Origin: Arenicellales bacterium
GTDB taxonomy: Bacteria; Pseudomonadota; Gammaproteobacteria; Arenicellales; JAANXG01
Direction: 5' to 3'
DNA length: 56,373 nucleotides
Assembly (NCBI GenBank): GCA_030066885.1
Contig: JASJAT010000048.1
Span: 1-56,373 of the forward strand
Part shown: piece by piece, positions 16,994 to 24,489 of the stretch
Numbering within the stretch: position 1 is the first letter of the stretch
Layout: every line of letters starts with the position of its first letter
Position numbers and translations under genes: made by a program
The notes under the pieces: generated by a model
Database searches by the model: none
What the model was told of the DNA's origin: nothing
Seen by the model: the letters and a program-made list of their open reading frames with translations, nothing else

Positions 16994-18079
16994 ATGAAAC
17001 GTCGGCGAGATATCAGTGTTTTCGGCTTGTCTTTTCTGGACGTTATGTTCTGCGGATTCGGGTCAATCATTTTACTGGTAATGATCATCAACTCCGAAAC
17101 CCTGGCTCAGCGCAAAGTAGTGCACCAAGACCTTAGGGGTGAAGTTAAGCGCTTGGAGACGGAGGTTAAAACGGGGCAAGACTATCTGGTAGAGGTCCGC
17201 AACACACTGGAATTAACAAGCCAACAGGAAACTGCAGCCCGAGGTCGCACTCGCGAAGTGTTACACCAAATTAATCAGGCGCAACAGGAATTGGCCACCC
17301 TGGATAAAAAAGCCCAAGCGCAAAAGGAACACATCAACCGTTTGAAATCGGACCTCAAGCGCACCGAAGCCGATCGCCAGAAGTTGGCGAGCGAACAGGA
17401 GCAGGCAGAGAAACAAAGCCGAAACGTGAGGAAATTTATCGGAGAGGGTGATCGTCAATATCTGACAGGTTTGAAAATGGGGGGTGAGAGGATATTGATC
17501 TTGGTTGATGCGTCCGCAAGCATGCTGGATGAAACGATAGTAAACATTGTGCGGCTGCGCAACCTGCCGGAAGGGACCAAACGGCAAGCCAGGAAATGGC
17601 AACGTGCGGTGCAGACTGTAGAATGGTTGTTGAGTCAGTTACCCACAGACAGCAAGTTCCAAGTCAATGTGTTCAATACCGAATCGTATCCTGTCGTCAG
17701 TCGGTCAGAATGGTTGCAGCCCAAGCGCAATAGCTTGGATGAGGTCGTGGCGGGAATTAACCAGGTGGTGCCGGAGGGGGGCACCAGTCTGTACAACGCC
17801 TTTGACAAAATTAAGGGCCTGAAGTCTAAACCTGATAACGTTATCCTGTTGACTGACGGCTTGCCGACGCAGGGAAAGACGAGACATCGAAGTGGCCGGG
17901 TATCAGGTAAGCAGCGGCTAAATTATTTCAGACAGGCTCTTAAGCGGCTCCCGCGCAACGTGCCGATAAATACAATCCTGTTTCCCATCGAAGGTGATCC
18001 GTTGGCTGCTAGCGAGTACTGGAAGCTCGCGGTAAGCAGTGGCGGGTCATTTATGAGTCCGTCTAGGGACTGGCCGTAA
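16994..18079 (+). CDS. ExbD-like helix fused to coiled coil and vWA domain (first copy)
   Basis: 361 residues. A short basic N-terminus is followed by one membrane helix at about 12-33 containing SFLDVM. This lines up with PFIDVM of ExbD and puts Asp16 at the proton-carrying aspartate of ExbD/TolR/MotB. Residues 40-148 are a long coiled coil. The vWA domain (about 163-361) has a complete metal site: DASAS (D172, S174, S176), Thr264 in EGGTSLYNAF, and Asp288 in LLTDGLPTQG. The expected topology is N-terminus in the cytoplasm and vWA in the periplasm, where MotB has its peptidoglycan-binding domain. It starts 29 bases after the channel gene. Confidence 0.9.
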   Translation: MKRRRDISVFGLSFLDVMFCGFGSIILLVMIINSETLAQRKVVHQDLRGEVKRLETEVKTGQDYLVEVRNTLELTSQQETAARGRTREVLHQINQAQQELATLDKKAQAQKEHINRLKSDLKRTEADRQKLASEQEQAEKQSRNVRKFIGEGDRQYLTGLKMGGERILILVDASASMLDETIVNIVRLRNLPEGTKRQARKWQRAVQTVEWLLSQLPTDSKFQVNVFNTESYPVVSRSEWLQPKRNSLDEVVAGINQVVPEGGTSLYNAFDKIKGLKSKPDNVILLTDGLPTQGKTRHRSGRVSGKQRLNYFRQALKRLPRNVPINTILFPIEGDPLAASEYWKLAVSSGGSFMSPSRDWP

Positions 18080-18172
18080 GACATCGATCGTCATGCGTTT
18101 GTTTATTAAAGCGTTATATGTCGGTAATGGTAATCGGGTACATGTCCACCTTTGTGCAATGGTCAGGCTGAA

Positions 18173-19180
18173 ATGAAACGACGCAAGTCCACAGTGGAAG
18201 TGTTCAATATCTCTTTTCTGGATGTGGTGTGCTCTGCGTTTGGAGCGATCATTTTGGTACTGGTATTGTCCAAGACAGGTGAGCCGCGAGTTCTTGAACA
18301 GATTAGTGCTGATTTGCACGGTGTCGTTGCCGATTTACAACAAAAATTGTATGACATTCGTGGCGAGACTCAGATCCTAAACCGGGATCTTGAACGCAAA
18401 CGCCCGCAACTATCTCAATCCAGGGAACAACTGGCTCGTTTGTTACAAGACCTGTCTGAACTGCGCGGCCAGGTTGACACGACATCACAACAACTGGAAA
18501 CCCAGTCACGCATAGCGGGCAAATTAGAATCGGCTCAGCAGTCCTTGACCCAGGAGATGTGGCGGTTGTTGGGAGACAACTTTCGACGAAGGCCTAGCGA
18601 CTCCACTATTGGAGGGGTGCCGGTCGATAGCGAATACATTATTTTTATCATCGACACTTCAGCCAGTATGTTTAACTACAGTTGGGGTTTGATGCAAAAG
18701 AAAGTACAAGAAACACTCGATATCTACCCGACGGTAAAAGGCATCCAAGTAATGAACGATATGGGTCAATATATGTATTCACAATACTCTGGCCGATGGA
18801 TTCCAGATACGCCTGCACGGCGCAAAGCCATACTTCGCCGTTTAGCAAGCTGGAATCCGTTCAGTAATAGCAGCCCGGTGGAAGGTATCGTCATTGCAAT
18901 CCGAACATTTTACTCACCCGACAAAAAAATCAGTTTGTACGTCCTGGGAGACGAGTTTTCAACGGGCTCTATCGAACAGGTTGTAAACACGGTCGATCGC
19001 TATAATCGTGCGGATGAGGAAGGGCAAAGGCTGGTCCGTATCCATGCTGTGGGATTTCCGGTGCAGTTCCAGCGAGGCGACGGTTTGGATGCGACCGGTG
19101 TTCGATTCGCTGCACTCATGCGCATCCTAAGTGAACGCAACGGCGGAACCTTCGTCGGTCTGAACCGAATCGATCCTTAG
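18173..19180 (+). CDS. ExbD-like helix fused to coiled coil and vWA domain (second copy)
   Basis: 335 residues from ATG 18173, a start chosen because it gives the same MKRRK...ISFLDV leader as the first copy. The membrane helix, about 13-33, has Asp17 in SFLDVV. The coiled coil spans about 40-130, and the vWA domain about 150-335. The metal site starts with DTSAS (D161, S163, S165). The later threonine and aspartate positions are less clear (SNSSPVEG; LGDEFSTG). It is a diverged paralogue, not a duplicate: similarity is strong only in the helix and the first vWA strand. Two different B-type subunits beside one channel gene suggest a mixed pair in one complex. Confidence 0.88.
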   Translation: MKRRKSTVEVFNISFLDVVCSAFGAIILVLVLSKTGEPRVLEQISADLHGVVADLQQKLYDIRGETQILNRDLERKRPQLSQSREQLARLLQDLSELRGQVDTTSQQLETQSRIAGKLESAQQSLTQEMWRLLGDNFRRRPSDSTIGGVPVDSEYIIFIIDTSASMFNYSWGLMQKKVQETLDIYPTVKGIQVMNDMGQYMYSQYSGRWIPDTPARRKAILRRLASWNPFSNSSPVEGIVIAIRTFYSPDKKISLYVLGDEFSTGSIEQVVNTVDRYNRADEEGQRLVRIHAVGFPVQFQRGDGLDATGVRFAALMRILSERNGGTFVGLNRIDP

Positions 19181-19564
19181 CTGTGCCTATTACACCAGGC
19201 GACCCGCTCAAAAATAAAGACTTTCGCCCAGACGCCAAGCCCGCAAAGACTGATAGAGTGGGTATTAGTGAGGAGTGCGGCACGCGTAATAAAACACCGG
19301 TCATGTCGACAGGACAAATGACTGTACCATGCCAACCGAAAACCAATTGCCGCAGGATCTTTGTACATTGGCGGGTGTTTTCCTTTGCATTAACCCAAGG
19401 TTTGACAGTGTTGATCCTTTTCTATAGGTTTGATCTGAATCGATACCGCCTTGACAACAAGGCGTACTCTTTTTCCAAGTTAAAGATTAGGAGTTCGAGC
19501 CACTAATTTTGATCCTTACGGGAGCCATTCCTACTCGCGGTTGAGTAAGTTTGCGTTACAGTGA
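19181..19564. other. Intergenic region after the stator-vWA cluster
   Basis: There is no convincing gene; an open frame at 19183-19506 has no family resemblance or ribosome site. The region holds a probable terminator (19447-19474) and an FNR-like sequence just before it at 19430-19443 (TTGATCTGAATCGA, one mismatch). The 260 bases between the last cluster gene and the terminator could be a long 3' UTR or a small RNA. Confidence 0.5.
19447..19474 (+). terminator. Rho-independent terminator
   Basis: CGCCTTG (19447-19453), loop ACAA and CAAGGCG (19458-19464) form a perfect 7-base-pair stem, followed by TACTCTTTTT. It is the first terminator seen after the stator-vWA cluster and lies before the Crp/Fnr gene. 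Confidence 0.68.
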
Positions 19565-20299
19565 TTGATAAACGATACACATAAATGCGCCGGCATCGGG
19601 TGCAAAATGATGCACCATATCCATTTGAGTGATGTGCAACAATCCGCTGTGGAGATGCTGGAAAAAACGAGGGTAACCCGGGTTTATACGGCCGGCGAGA
19701 GACTGTTTGCCCAAGACGACATGCCCGATGGCATGTATTGCCTACAGAGCGGTCACGTCCTTTTATGGCACAGCGATACTTTTGGATACAAGACCTCGTT
19801 CAAGATGGCCGGTCCCGGCGAGCTGGTGGGTTACCGAAGTCTGTTGGGTGATGATAATCATTCTGCAACCGCGGAAACACTAACTGCTTGCCACGCCTGT
19901 TTTTTCCCGAAAAAAGAACTAGAGCAGTTCATCTACAGCAATCCTACAGTAACCCGCCAGTTTTTCCGCATCCTAGCCCGCGATCGAGGTCCTCCCGATG
20001 CCCTTCTATTGAGAGGGCAACACCTATCTATCCGCATCCGTCTGATTTATTTGTTGCTGATAATGAAGGCGCGTCACGGTCAATATGAAGATGACGGTAC
20101 GCTTGTTTACAATCTGCCCCTGTCACGGACGAACATTGCCTCTTTAATCGGTTCAAGACCGGAGACAGTTACTCGCACAATCAAGGAATTGAAACGTGAT
20201 GGAGTTGTCTTTTTTGAAAACCGTCGCGTCATTGTGCCCGATCCAAAAAGATTGTTTAAAGAAGCCTGTATCGACTCCGTGCCTACAGGAGACGCCTGA
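19565..20299 (+). CDS. Crp/Fnr-family transcription regulator
   Basis: Up to 244 residues. A cyclic-nucleotide-binding-type beta roll (about 35-130, TRVYTAGERLFAQDDMPDGMYCLQSG...) is followed by a dimer helix and a winged helix at about 185-230. The recognition helix, GSRPETVTRTIKELKRDG, keeps the Glu and Arg that in FNR (ETISR) read TTGAT; the intervening Ser is Thr. The start is unclear. TTG 19565 adds an N-terminal Cys pair (C8, C13) and so a possible Fe-S sensor, whereas ATG 19607 removes it. Cys111 and Cys114 lie near the position of FNR Cys122. Neither start has a strong ribosome site. It is a good candidate reader of the FNR-type boxes nearby. Confidence 0.9.
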   Translation: MINDTHKCAGIGCKMMHHIHLSDVQQSAVEMLEKTRVTRVYTAGERLFAQDDMPDGMYCLQSGHVLLWHSDTFGYKTSFKMAGPGELVGYRSLLGDDNHSATAETLTACHACFFPKKELEQFIYSNPTVTRQFFRILARDRGPPDALLLRGQHLSIRIRLIYLLLIMKARHGQYEDDGTLVYNLPLSRTNIASLIGSRPETVTRTIKELKRDGVVFFENRRVIVPDPKRLFKEACIDSVPTGDA

Positions 20300-20370
20300 T
20301 CAGTTTGCCTTGACCGTGGTATACAGAGGAAGGTGGTTATTGTCGGCTCGAGGCCGTAATGGCTTAGGGT

Positions 20371-20412
20371 TTGATCTCAGTCAATATCGATATACTTGGG
20401 AAAAGTCATTAT
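20371..20412 (+). promoter_or_regulatory. FNR/ANR-type promoter for the zinc finger gene
   Basis: TTGATCTCAGTCAA (20371-20384) is one mismatch from the FNR consensus. A CATTAT -10 (20407-20412) has its centre 32 bases from the box centre, which is class II spacing, and would start transcription near 20419. The gene starts at 20445, after an AAGGCGGTGAAG ribosome site. Confidence 0.6.
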
Positions 20413-20444
20413 TGCTTGTGGTTTAAATAGAAGGCGGTGAAGTT

Positions 20445-20852
20445 ATGGCAGCCAAAGTACAGATCGGTCCCGAGGATACCAAGAGATTAAAACAGTGCCT
20501 TGCTGTCGAACGTGATCAACTAAAGATCGAGATAAATGAAGAATTGGCTAAAGAAAGTCAATCCGGGTACTCGCAAATTATCGGTGTGGTTAAAGACCGT
20601 GGTGACGAATCTGTCGCTGACCTCTACTCTGATTTAAATGTCGCCAATATAGAGCGGCACGTAACCAGGCTCAAAGCCATAGAAAACGCCCTATTCAATA
20701 AAACAGAGGAAACGTACGGCATATGCGAGGACTGTGCTTTACCGATAGACAAGCAGAGATTGGAAGTCGATCCGGCAGTATCTCGGTGTCTTGATTGTCA
20801 GACGCTATATGAAAGTACACCAACTGCCAAAGACGTTACACCATCGCTTTGA
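20445..20852 (+). CDS. TraR/DksA-type zinc finger protein
   Basis: 135 residues. A helical N-terminal part with a coiled-coil character (about 5-85) is followed by a C4 zinc finger: C-x2-C in GICEDCALPI, then C-x2-C in SRCLDCQTLYE. The spacing and the surrounding sequence match the TraR/DksA C-terminal finger. DksA proteins bind the secondary channel of RNA polymerase. This one is shorter than DksA (151), and the acidic loop at the coiled-coil tip is not obvious, so it may be one of the DksA-like stress proteins and not DksA itself. The FNR-type promoter suggests low-oxygen expression. Confidence 0.85.
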   Translation: MAAKVQIGPEDTKRLKQCLAVERDQLKIEINEELAKESQSGYSQIIGVVKDRGDESVADLYSDLNVANIERHVTRLKAIENALFNKTEETYGICEDCALPIDKQRLEVDPAVSRCLDCQTLYESTPTAKDVTPSL

Positions 20853-20944
20853 AACAGGTTTCAGGTATCAGAAAAAGAAACCGTTCCCATACCTAACTCT
20901 GACATCTGCGGATCAAGTTCCTGATAGCTGATACCCCGAGCGTG

Positions 20945-21379
20945 TCATCGACGTACATGGCACGCCAGGCAACTTCCAGATAAGCGCCCCGCGAGATAGT
21001 AGTTGGGTGGCTCCGCTTCAACGGCTTCCCGTGCTGCTCGAACGTCGTATCTGAATTGATCGATATTGTTGTCAATTACTAAATGGTTGGTTTTTTGTGT
21101 GCCGGCTCCCAGAGAGACTGCCTCATTTTCCATTTCCCTGAGTAAGTCAATAATTCTTTCTCTGTTGAAGCCCGATATATGTTCATTGTTATCGAAGATA
21201 TCGTTAATGGTCCAAATATCTGCGCTTAGGCGCATCATGGTGCTCTCGATCTGTTCTTCATCGAGGTAGACTATATCAGGTGGGTATGGGCGCACACGTA
21301 CTTCGGAACATCCACCGACCATTAACACGGTGAGGTAGACTGCGGCAAGGAAGGTTAAGCGCGGTATTTTATATCGCAT
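20945..21379 (-). CDS. Lipoprotein with one heme-c site near the C-terminus
   Basis: 144 residues. The signal ends in a lipobox (LMVGGC, lipidated Cys24). The mature protein is mainly helical and ends with CLACH (C137-C140-H141) followed by VRR. A single CxxCH almost at the end of a helical protein is the layout of cytochrome c', a four-helix gas-binding or stress cytochrome, but overall similarity is too low to be sure. The heme would be attached by the Ccm system encoded downstream. It is divergent from the hemerythrin gene, with a shared FNR box in the gap. Both could handle oxygen, NO or other small ligands. Confidence 0.72.
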   Translation of the reverse strand: MRYKIPRLTFLAAVYLTVLMVGGCSEVRVRPYPPDIVYLDEEQIESTMMRLSADIWTINDIFDNNEHISGFNRERIIDLLREMENEAVSLGAGTQKTNHLVIDNNIDQFRYDVRAAREAVEAEPPNYYLAGRLSGSCLACHVRR

Positions 21380-21489
21380 TTAATTTCACTCAACAGTAAA
21401 CACAATAATGAAGAATGTAATGAGGGTTAAGACACACGTTTGACGACGAGGTTTCGGCAGGATCTTACCTAATGTAAGATGTAGGGATA

Positions 21490-21503
21490 TTGATATAAAT
21501 CAA
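21490..21503. promoter_or_regulatory. FNR/ANR box between heme lipoprotein and hemerythrin genes
   Basis: TTGATATAAATCAA is a perfect FNR-type box. It lies 58 bases before the hemerythrin start and 111 bases before the heme lipoprotein start. A weak -10 candidate for the plus strand (TAGCGT, 21526-21531) is at class II spacing. It could serve one or both genes. Confidence 0.65.
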
Positions 21504-21560
21504 CCTGAAATCCAGGGTTACGGCGTAGCGTAATCTTTAAAACATAGGTAGAAGCAAGGC

Positions 21561-22142
21561 ATGAGCGATCTCATCTCACAGATACACCAAGATCATCTCA
21601 ACATGGCGCGGATCTTGAAGTTGATAAACAGTGAAATAGAAGCCTTAGCTGCAGAAGAACCTAGAAATCTCGAGATCTTGGATGACGCGATGCGTTACAT
21701 GATCAACTTTGCAGACAAGATACACCATGCTAAGGAAGACATCATGTTGAGTCGTCTGCGGGAAGTAGCGCCGGAGACACGTGAAATGATTGAAGATATC
21801 TTTGCCGAGCACCAGGAGATTTTTAAAAAAGGCACGGAGTTTCAAGAGCTGGTTCGAGCCGTTGAATTCGGTGATTTCGTTCTGCGGGACAAGATCGTGG
21901 CCAAGGGAACTGACTATGTGAACACACTTTATGCGCACATGAGCAAGGAGGAAGAGAACTTACTTAAGAGAGCAAGGGAGGTTTTGACGGACGAAGATTT
22001 TGCTGAGCTTGATCTGAACCACGGTCCCGAAGTGGACCCTCTGTTCGGCGAAAAGATCCAGAAGGAGTATAAGGATCTTTACACTTACATAGTGGACCAA
22101 TATGGTGATGATTGGCGTCATCCTGCACACCGAGTAGTCTGA
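21561..22142 (+). CDS. Hemerythrin-domain protein
   Basis: 193 residues. The HHE/hemerythrin pattern is visible: IHQDHLNMARIL at the start, HHAKEDIMLSRL at about residues 53-64, AEHQEIF at about 88-94, and YAHMSKEEENLL at about 127-138. These helices supply the His and Glu/Asp ligands of a diiron site that binds oxygen or NO. The C-terminal 50 residues lie outside the core domain. There is no signal peptide, so it is cytoplasmic. Position and FNR box suggest a role in low-oxygen or nitrosative conditions. Confidence 0.9.
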   Translation: MSDLISQIHQDHLNMARILKLINSEIEALAAEEPRNLEILDDAMRYMINFADKIHHAKEDIMLSRLREVAPETREMIEDIFAEHQEIFKKGTEFQELVRAVEFGDFVLRDKIVAKGTDYVNTLYAHMSKEEENLLKRAREVLTDEDFAELDLNHGPEVDPLFGEKIQKEYKDLYTYIVDQYGDDWRHPAHRVV

Positions 22143-22151
22143 TAGATCATT

Positions 22152-23723
22152 GTGGGAGAACGCTCGAAGTCGACTTCGGAAGGAGGGGAAGGTGAAGGTT
22201 CGAAGCAGGCCGCTCTTGTCCAATCGCTATGCCATTCTAGAATCTACGACCACCCTGTTCGCAACATCGAGGTTGTGGAGACCCATATTTCTTACCTTAT
22301 CCTTACTGGGTACTACGCCTATAAAATCAAGAAATCTCTTGGATTAAGTTTTTTAGATTTTAGTACGCTCGAAAAACGCAGGTTCTATTGCCAAGAAGAA
22401 CTACGCTTGAACCAGCGTTTAGCACCGGACTTATATTTGGCCGTCGTCTCCTTCACTGGAAGTCATGAGTTACCTGTCCTCGGAGGCCAAGGTGACGTCA
22501 TCGAATATGCGGTGAAGATGGTTCAGTTCGATACGACAAATGAGTTAGATCTGGTTCTATCAAAGAACGGTGTGACCACTGAGTTAATCAGTGAACTGGC
22601 GGAGGACCTAGCCGACTTTCATCAACGAGTCGACCGGGCGAGTATAGAAAGTGAGTTCGGTTTGCCCTCCGTCATTCGACATCGTATCAAAGACAATTTT
22701 ATTGAAATCTTGCCGTGTACGGACGAATCCACTGACCGCGTTCTGACTCAATTAGAAACGTGGGTGGATGATACCCTAAACGCGCATGAAGAATTACTCA
22801 AAAGGAGAAAACAGAACGGGTTTATTCGAGAATGTCATGGCGATTTACATCTTGGCAACATGGTGCTTATTGAGGACAAGATACGCTTGTTCGATTGCCT
22901 CGAGTTTAACGAACAGCTGCGATGGATCGACGTTATGAGTGAAATTGCATTTCTGGCGATGGATTTGGATTTTCACGGGCGTAAAGATCTTGCTTTTCAA
23001 TTCCTCAATAAATATTTGGCGGTGACAGGTGATTACGCCGGGCTTGAGCTGTTGCCCCTGTATCTGGTTTATCGTTCTATGGTGAGGGCGAAAGTCGCCT
23101 GTATCAGGAGCCGGCAGTCGGAAAACCAAGGTAGTAATATAACCTCGGTATCCGGTCATCTACAGCTTGCTCAGGGCTACACTCGTGCGCCGCCGCCGCG
23201 ACTTGTCATAGCGCACGGGGTTTCCGGTTCAGGGAAAACCTTTTTGTCTGAACAAATCGCACGACACTTACCGGCGATTCATATTCGCTCTGATGTCGAA
23301 CGAATGCGCTGCACCCGACTTTCCCAAGAAAACAAAGACACTAGATACAGCTCGAAAAATATTGAGCTTATCTATGGCGAATTATTAGGTATAGCCGAGG
23401 TTGTCCTTCATGCAGGATTCCCAGTAATTGTAGATGCAACGTTTCTGTTGAAAACACAAAGAGAACGATTTCACCAGTTGGCTACAACTTTTGGGATACC
23501 GTTTACGATATTGGATTTTCAATGTCCAGAACACGTTTTGCGTAGTCGCGTGCAGCGACGATTAGAGGAGGGAGGTGATCCGTCGGAGGCGACGGAACAC
23601 GTACTCGAAACACAACTGCAAAACTTGCAAGCTTTGAGCCCGGGCGAAAACAAGCACACCATTCCAATCCGTACGGAACAGACGGTCGATGTGGCGATGG
23701 TGGTGCAGCACATACTGTCATAG
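22152..23723 (+). CDS. Phosphotransferase-like / P-loop kinase fusion protein
   Basis: 523 residues from GTG 22152, nine bases after the hemerythrin gene; the first 25 residues look unstructured and the start may be later. Residues about 40-330 form an aminoglycoside-phosphotransferase-like kinase domain: KIKKSL for the ATP lysine, HGDLHLGNM catalytic loop, and LFDCLEFNE in place of the DxD segment. Residues about 345-520 form a P-loop kinase domain with Walker A GVSGSGKT. The same two-domain architecture (COG2187 plus COG0645) occurs widely beside stress genes, including in the mycobacterial dormancy regulon. Its substrate is unknown. The context with hemerythrin, Crp/Fnr and Usp genes fits a dormancy or low-oxygen role. 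Confidence 0.87.
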   Translation: MGERSKSTSEGGEGEGSKQAALVQSLCHSRIYDHPVRNIEVVETHISYLILTGYYAYKIKKSLGLSFLDFSTLEKRRFYCQEELRLNQRLAPDLYLAVVSFTGSHELPVLGGQGDVIEYAVKMVQFDTTNELDLVLSKNGVTTELISELAEDLADFHQRVDRASIESEFGLPSVIRHRIKDNFIEILPCTDESTDRVLTQLETWVDDTLNAHEELLKRRKQNGFIRECHGDLHLGNMVLIEDKIRLFDCLEFNEQLRWIDVMSEIAFLAMDLDFHGRKDLAFQFLNKYLAVTGDYAGLELLPLYLVYRSMVRAKVACIRSRQSENQGSNITSVSGHLQLAQGYTRAPPPRLVIAHGVSGSGKTFLSEQIARHLPAIHIRSDVERMRCTRLSQENKDTRYSSKNIELIYGELLGIAEVVLHAGFPVIVDATFLLKTQRERFHQLATTFGIPFTILDFQCPEHVLRSRVQRRLEEGGDPSEATEHVLETQLQNLQALSPGENKHTIPIRTEQTVDVAMVVQHILS

Positions 23724-23838
23724 GTCGCCTTGCATTCGAACCCAACTGATGCAGACTCAACGGATTCTATATAATGTCGAGACGCAAAGTCGTGAGAGTT
23801 TAGTTGTAGTGCCACTCAATTCAAGCCATCCCGATACC

Positions 23839-24489
23839 ATGGAATATTCAGACGTTGATCCTGAGCAAGTGATGTTGAAGGTCGAACGTCTTGGTTGTGA
23901 ACGCAATGACCGTACTCTGTTTGCGGGGTTGAACTTCGATTTGAAATCGGGGGAGCTCATTCAAGTGGACGGGCCTAATGGAAGTGGCAAAACGACTTTG
24001 TTGCGTACTATTTGTGGCCTTTTACCCGTCGATGAAGGAAAAGTATATTGGTGTGGTGAACCGATCCAAAAGAATCGTTTTGAATTTCTGTCTCAACTCA
24101 TTTTTGTCGGACATAAGCACGGAACAAAGGACGAGTTGACTGCTAGGGAGAACTTAGATATCGACCAGCTGCTGGCTGGGCAGCGGTCCCCGATTTCGGC
24201 TGATCAGGCGTTGACCCGGTTGGGTGTAGCAGACTGCAGGGATCAGCTCTGTCGTCAACTTTCCGCGGGCCAGCGTCAGCGCGTTGCACTCGCTCGCCTA
24301 CTTGTTTCCGTCGGTAGGTTGTGGGTTTTGGATGAACCTCTAACCGCTCTTGATCAAGCAGCGCAGAATACAGTGCGTGATTTGTTGTCTAACCACCTGG
24401 ACAACGGTGGTATGGTGGTGATAACCAGTCACCAAAAAATGGATTGGGACGGACTATTAAAGAAGACGATACGTTTAGGGTATGGATAG
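23839..24489 (+). CDS. ccmA: Cytochrome c maturation ABC transporter, ATPase subunit
   Basis: 216 residues from ATG 23839; longer reading to 23689 only adds sequence overlapping the upstream gene. Walker A is GPNGSGKT, the signature is LSAGQRQRVALARL, and Walker B is LWVLDEPLTALD. CcmA with CcmB uses ATP to release heme-loaded CcmE from the CcmC-CcmD complex. It opens the ccm operon and overlaps ccmB by eight bases. Confidence 0.94.
   Translation: MEYSDVDPEQVMLKVERLGCERNDRTLFAGLNFDLKSGELIQVDGPNGSGKTTLLRTICGLLPVDEGKVYWCGEPIQKNRFEFLSQLIFVGHKHGTKDELTARENLDIDQLLAGQRSPISADQALTRLGVADCRDQLCRQLSAGQRQRVALARLLVSVGRLWVLDEPLTALDQAAQNTVRDLLSNHLDNGGMVVITSHQKMDWDGLLKKTIRLGYG

Noticed and set aside
19430-19443. 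FNR-like sequence TTGATCTGAATCGA before the Crp/Fnr gene
   Set aside because: One mismatch, and a terminator follows within four bases where the promoter -10 region should lie; mentioned only in the intergenic entry.
19183-19506. 107-codon open frame after the vWA genes
   Set aside because: No ribosome site, no family resemblance, mixed composition, and it runs through the terminator at 19447-19474.
19480-19520. tRNA-like T-arm (GAGTTCGAGCC)
   Set aside because: No acceptor stem, anticodon arm or D-arm can be built around it.
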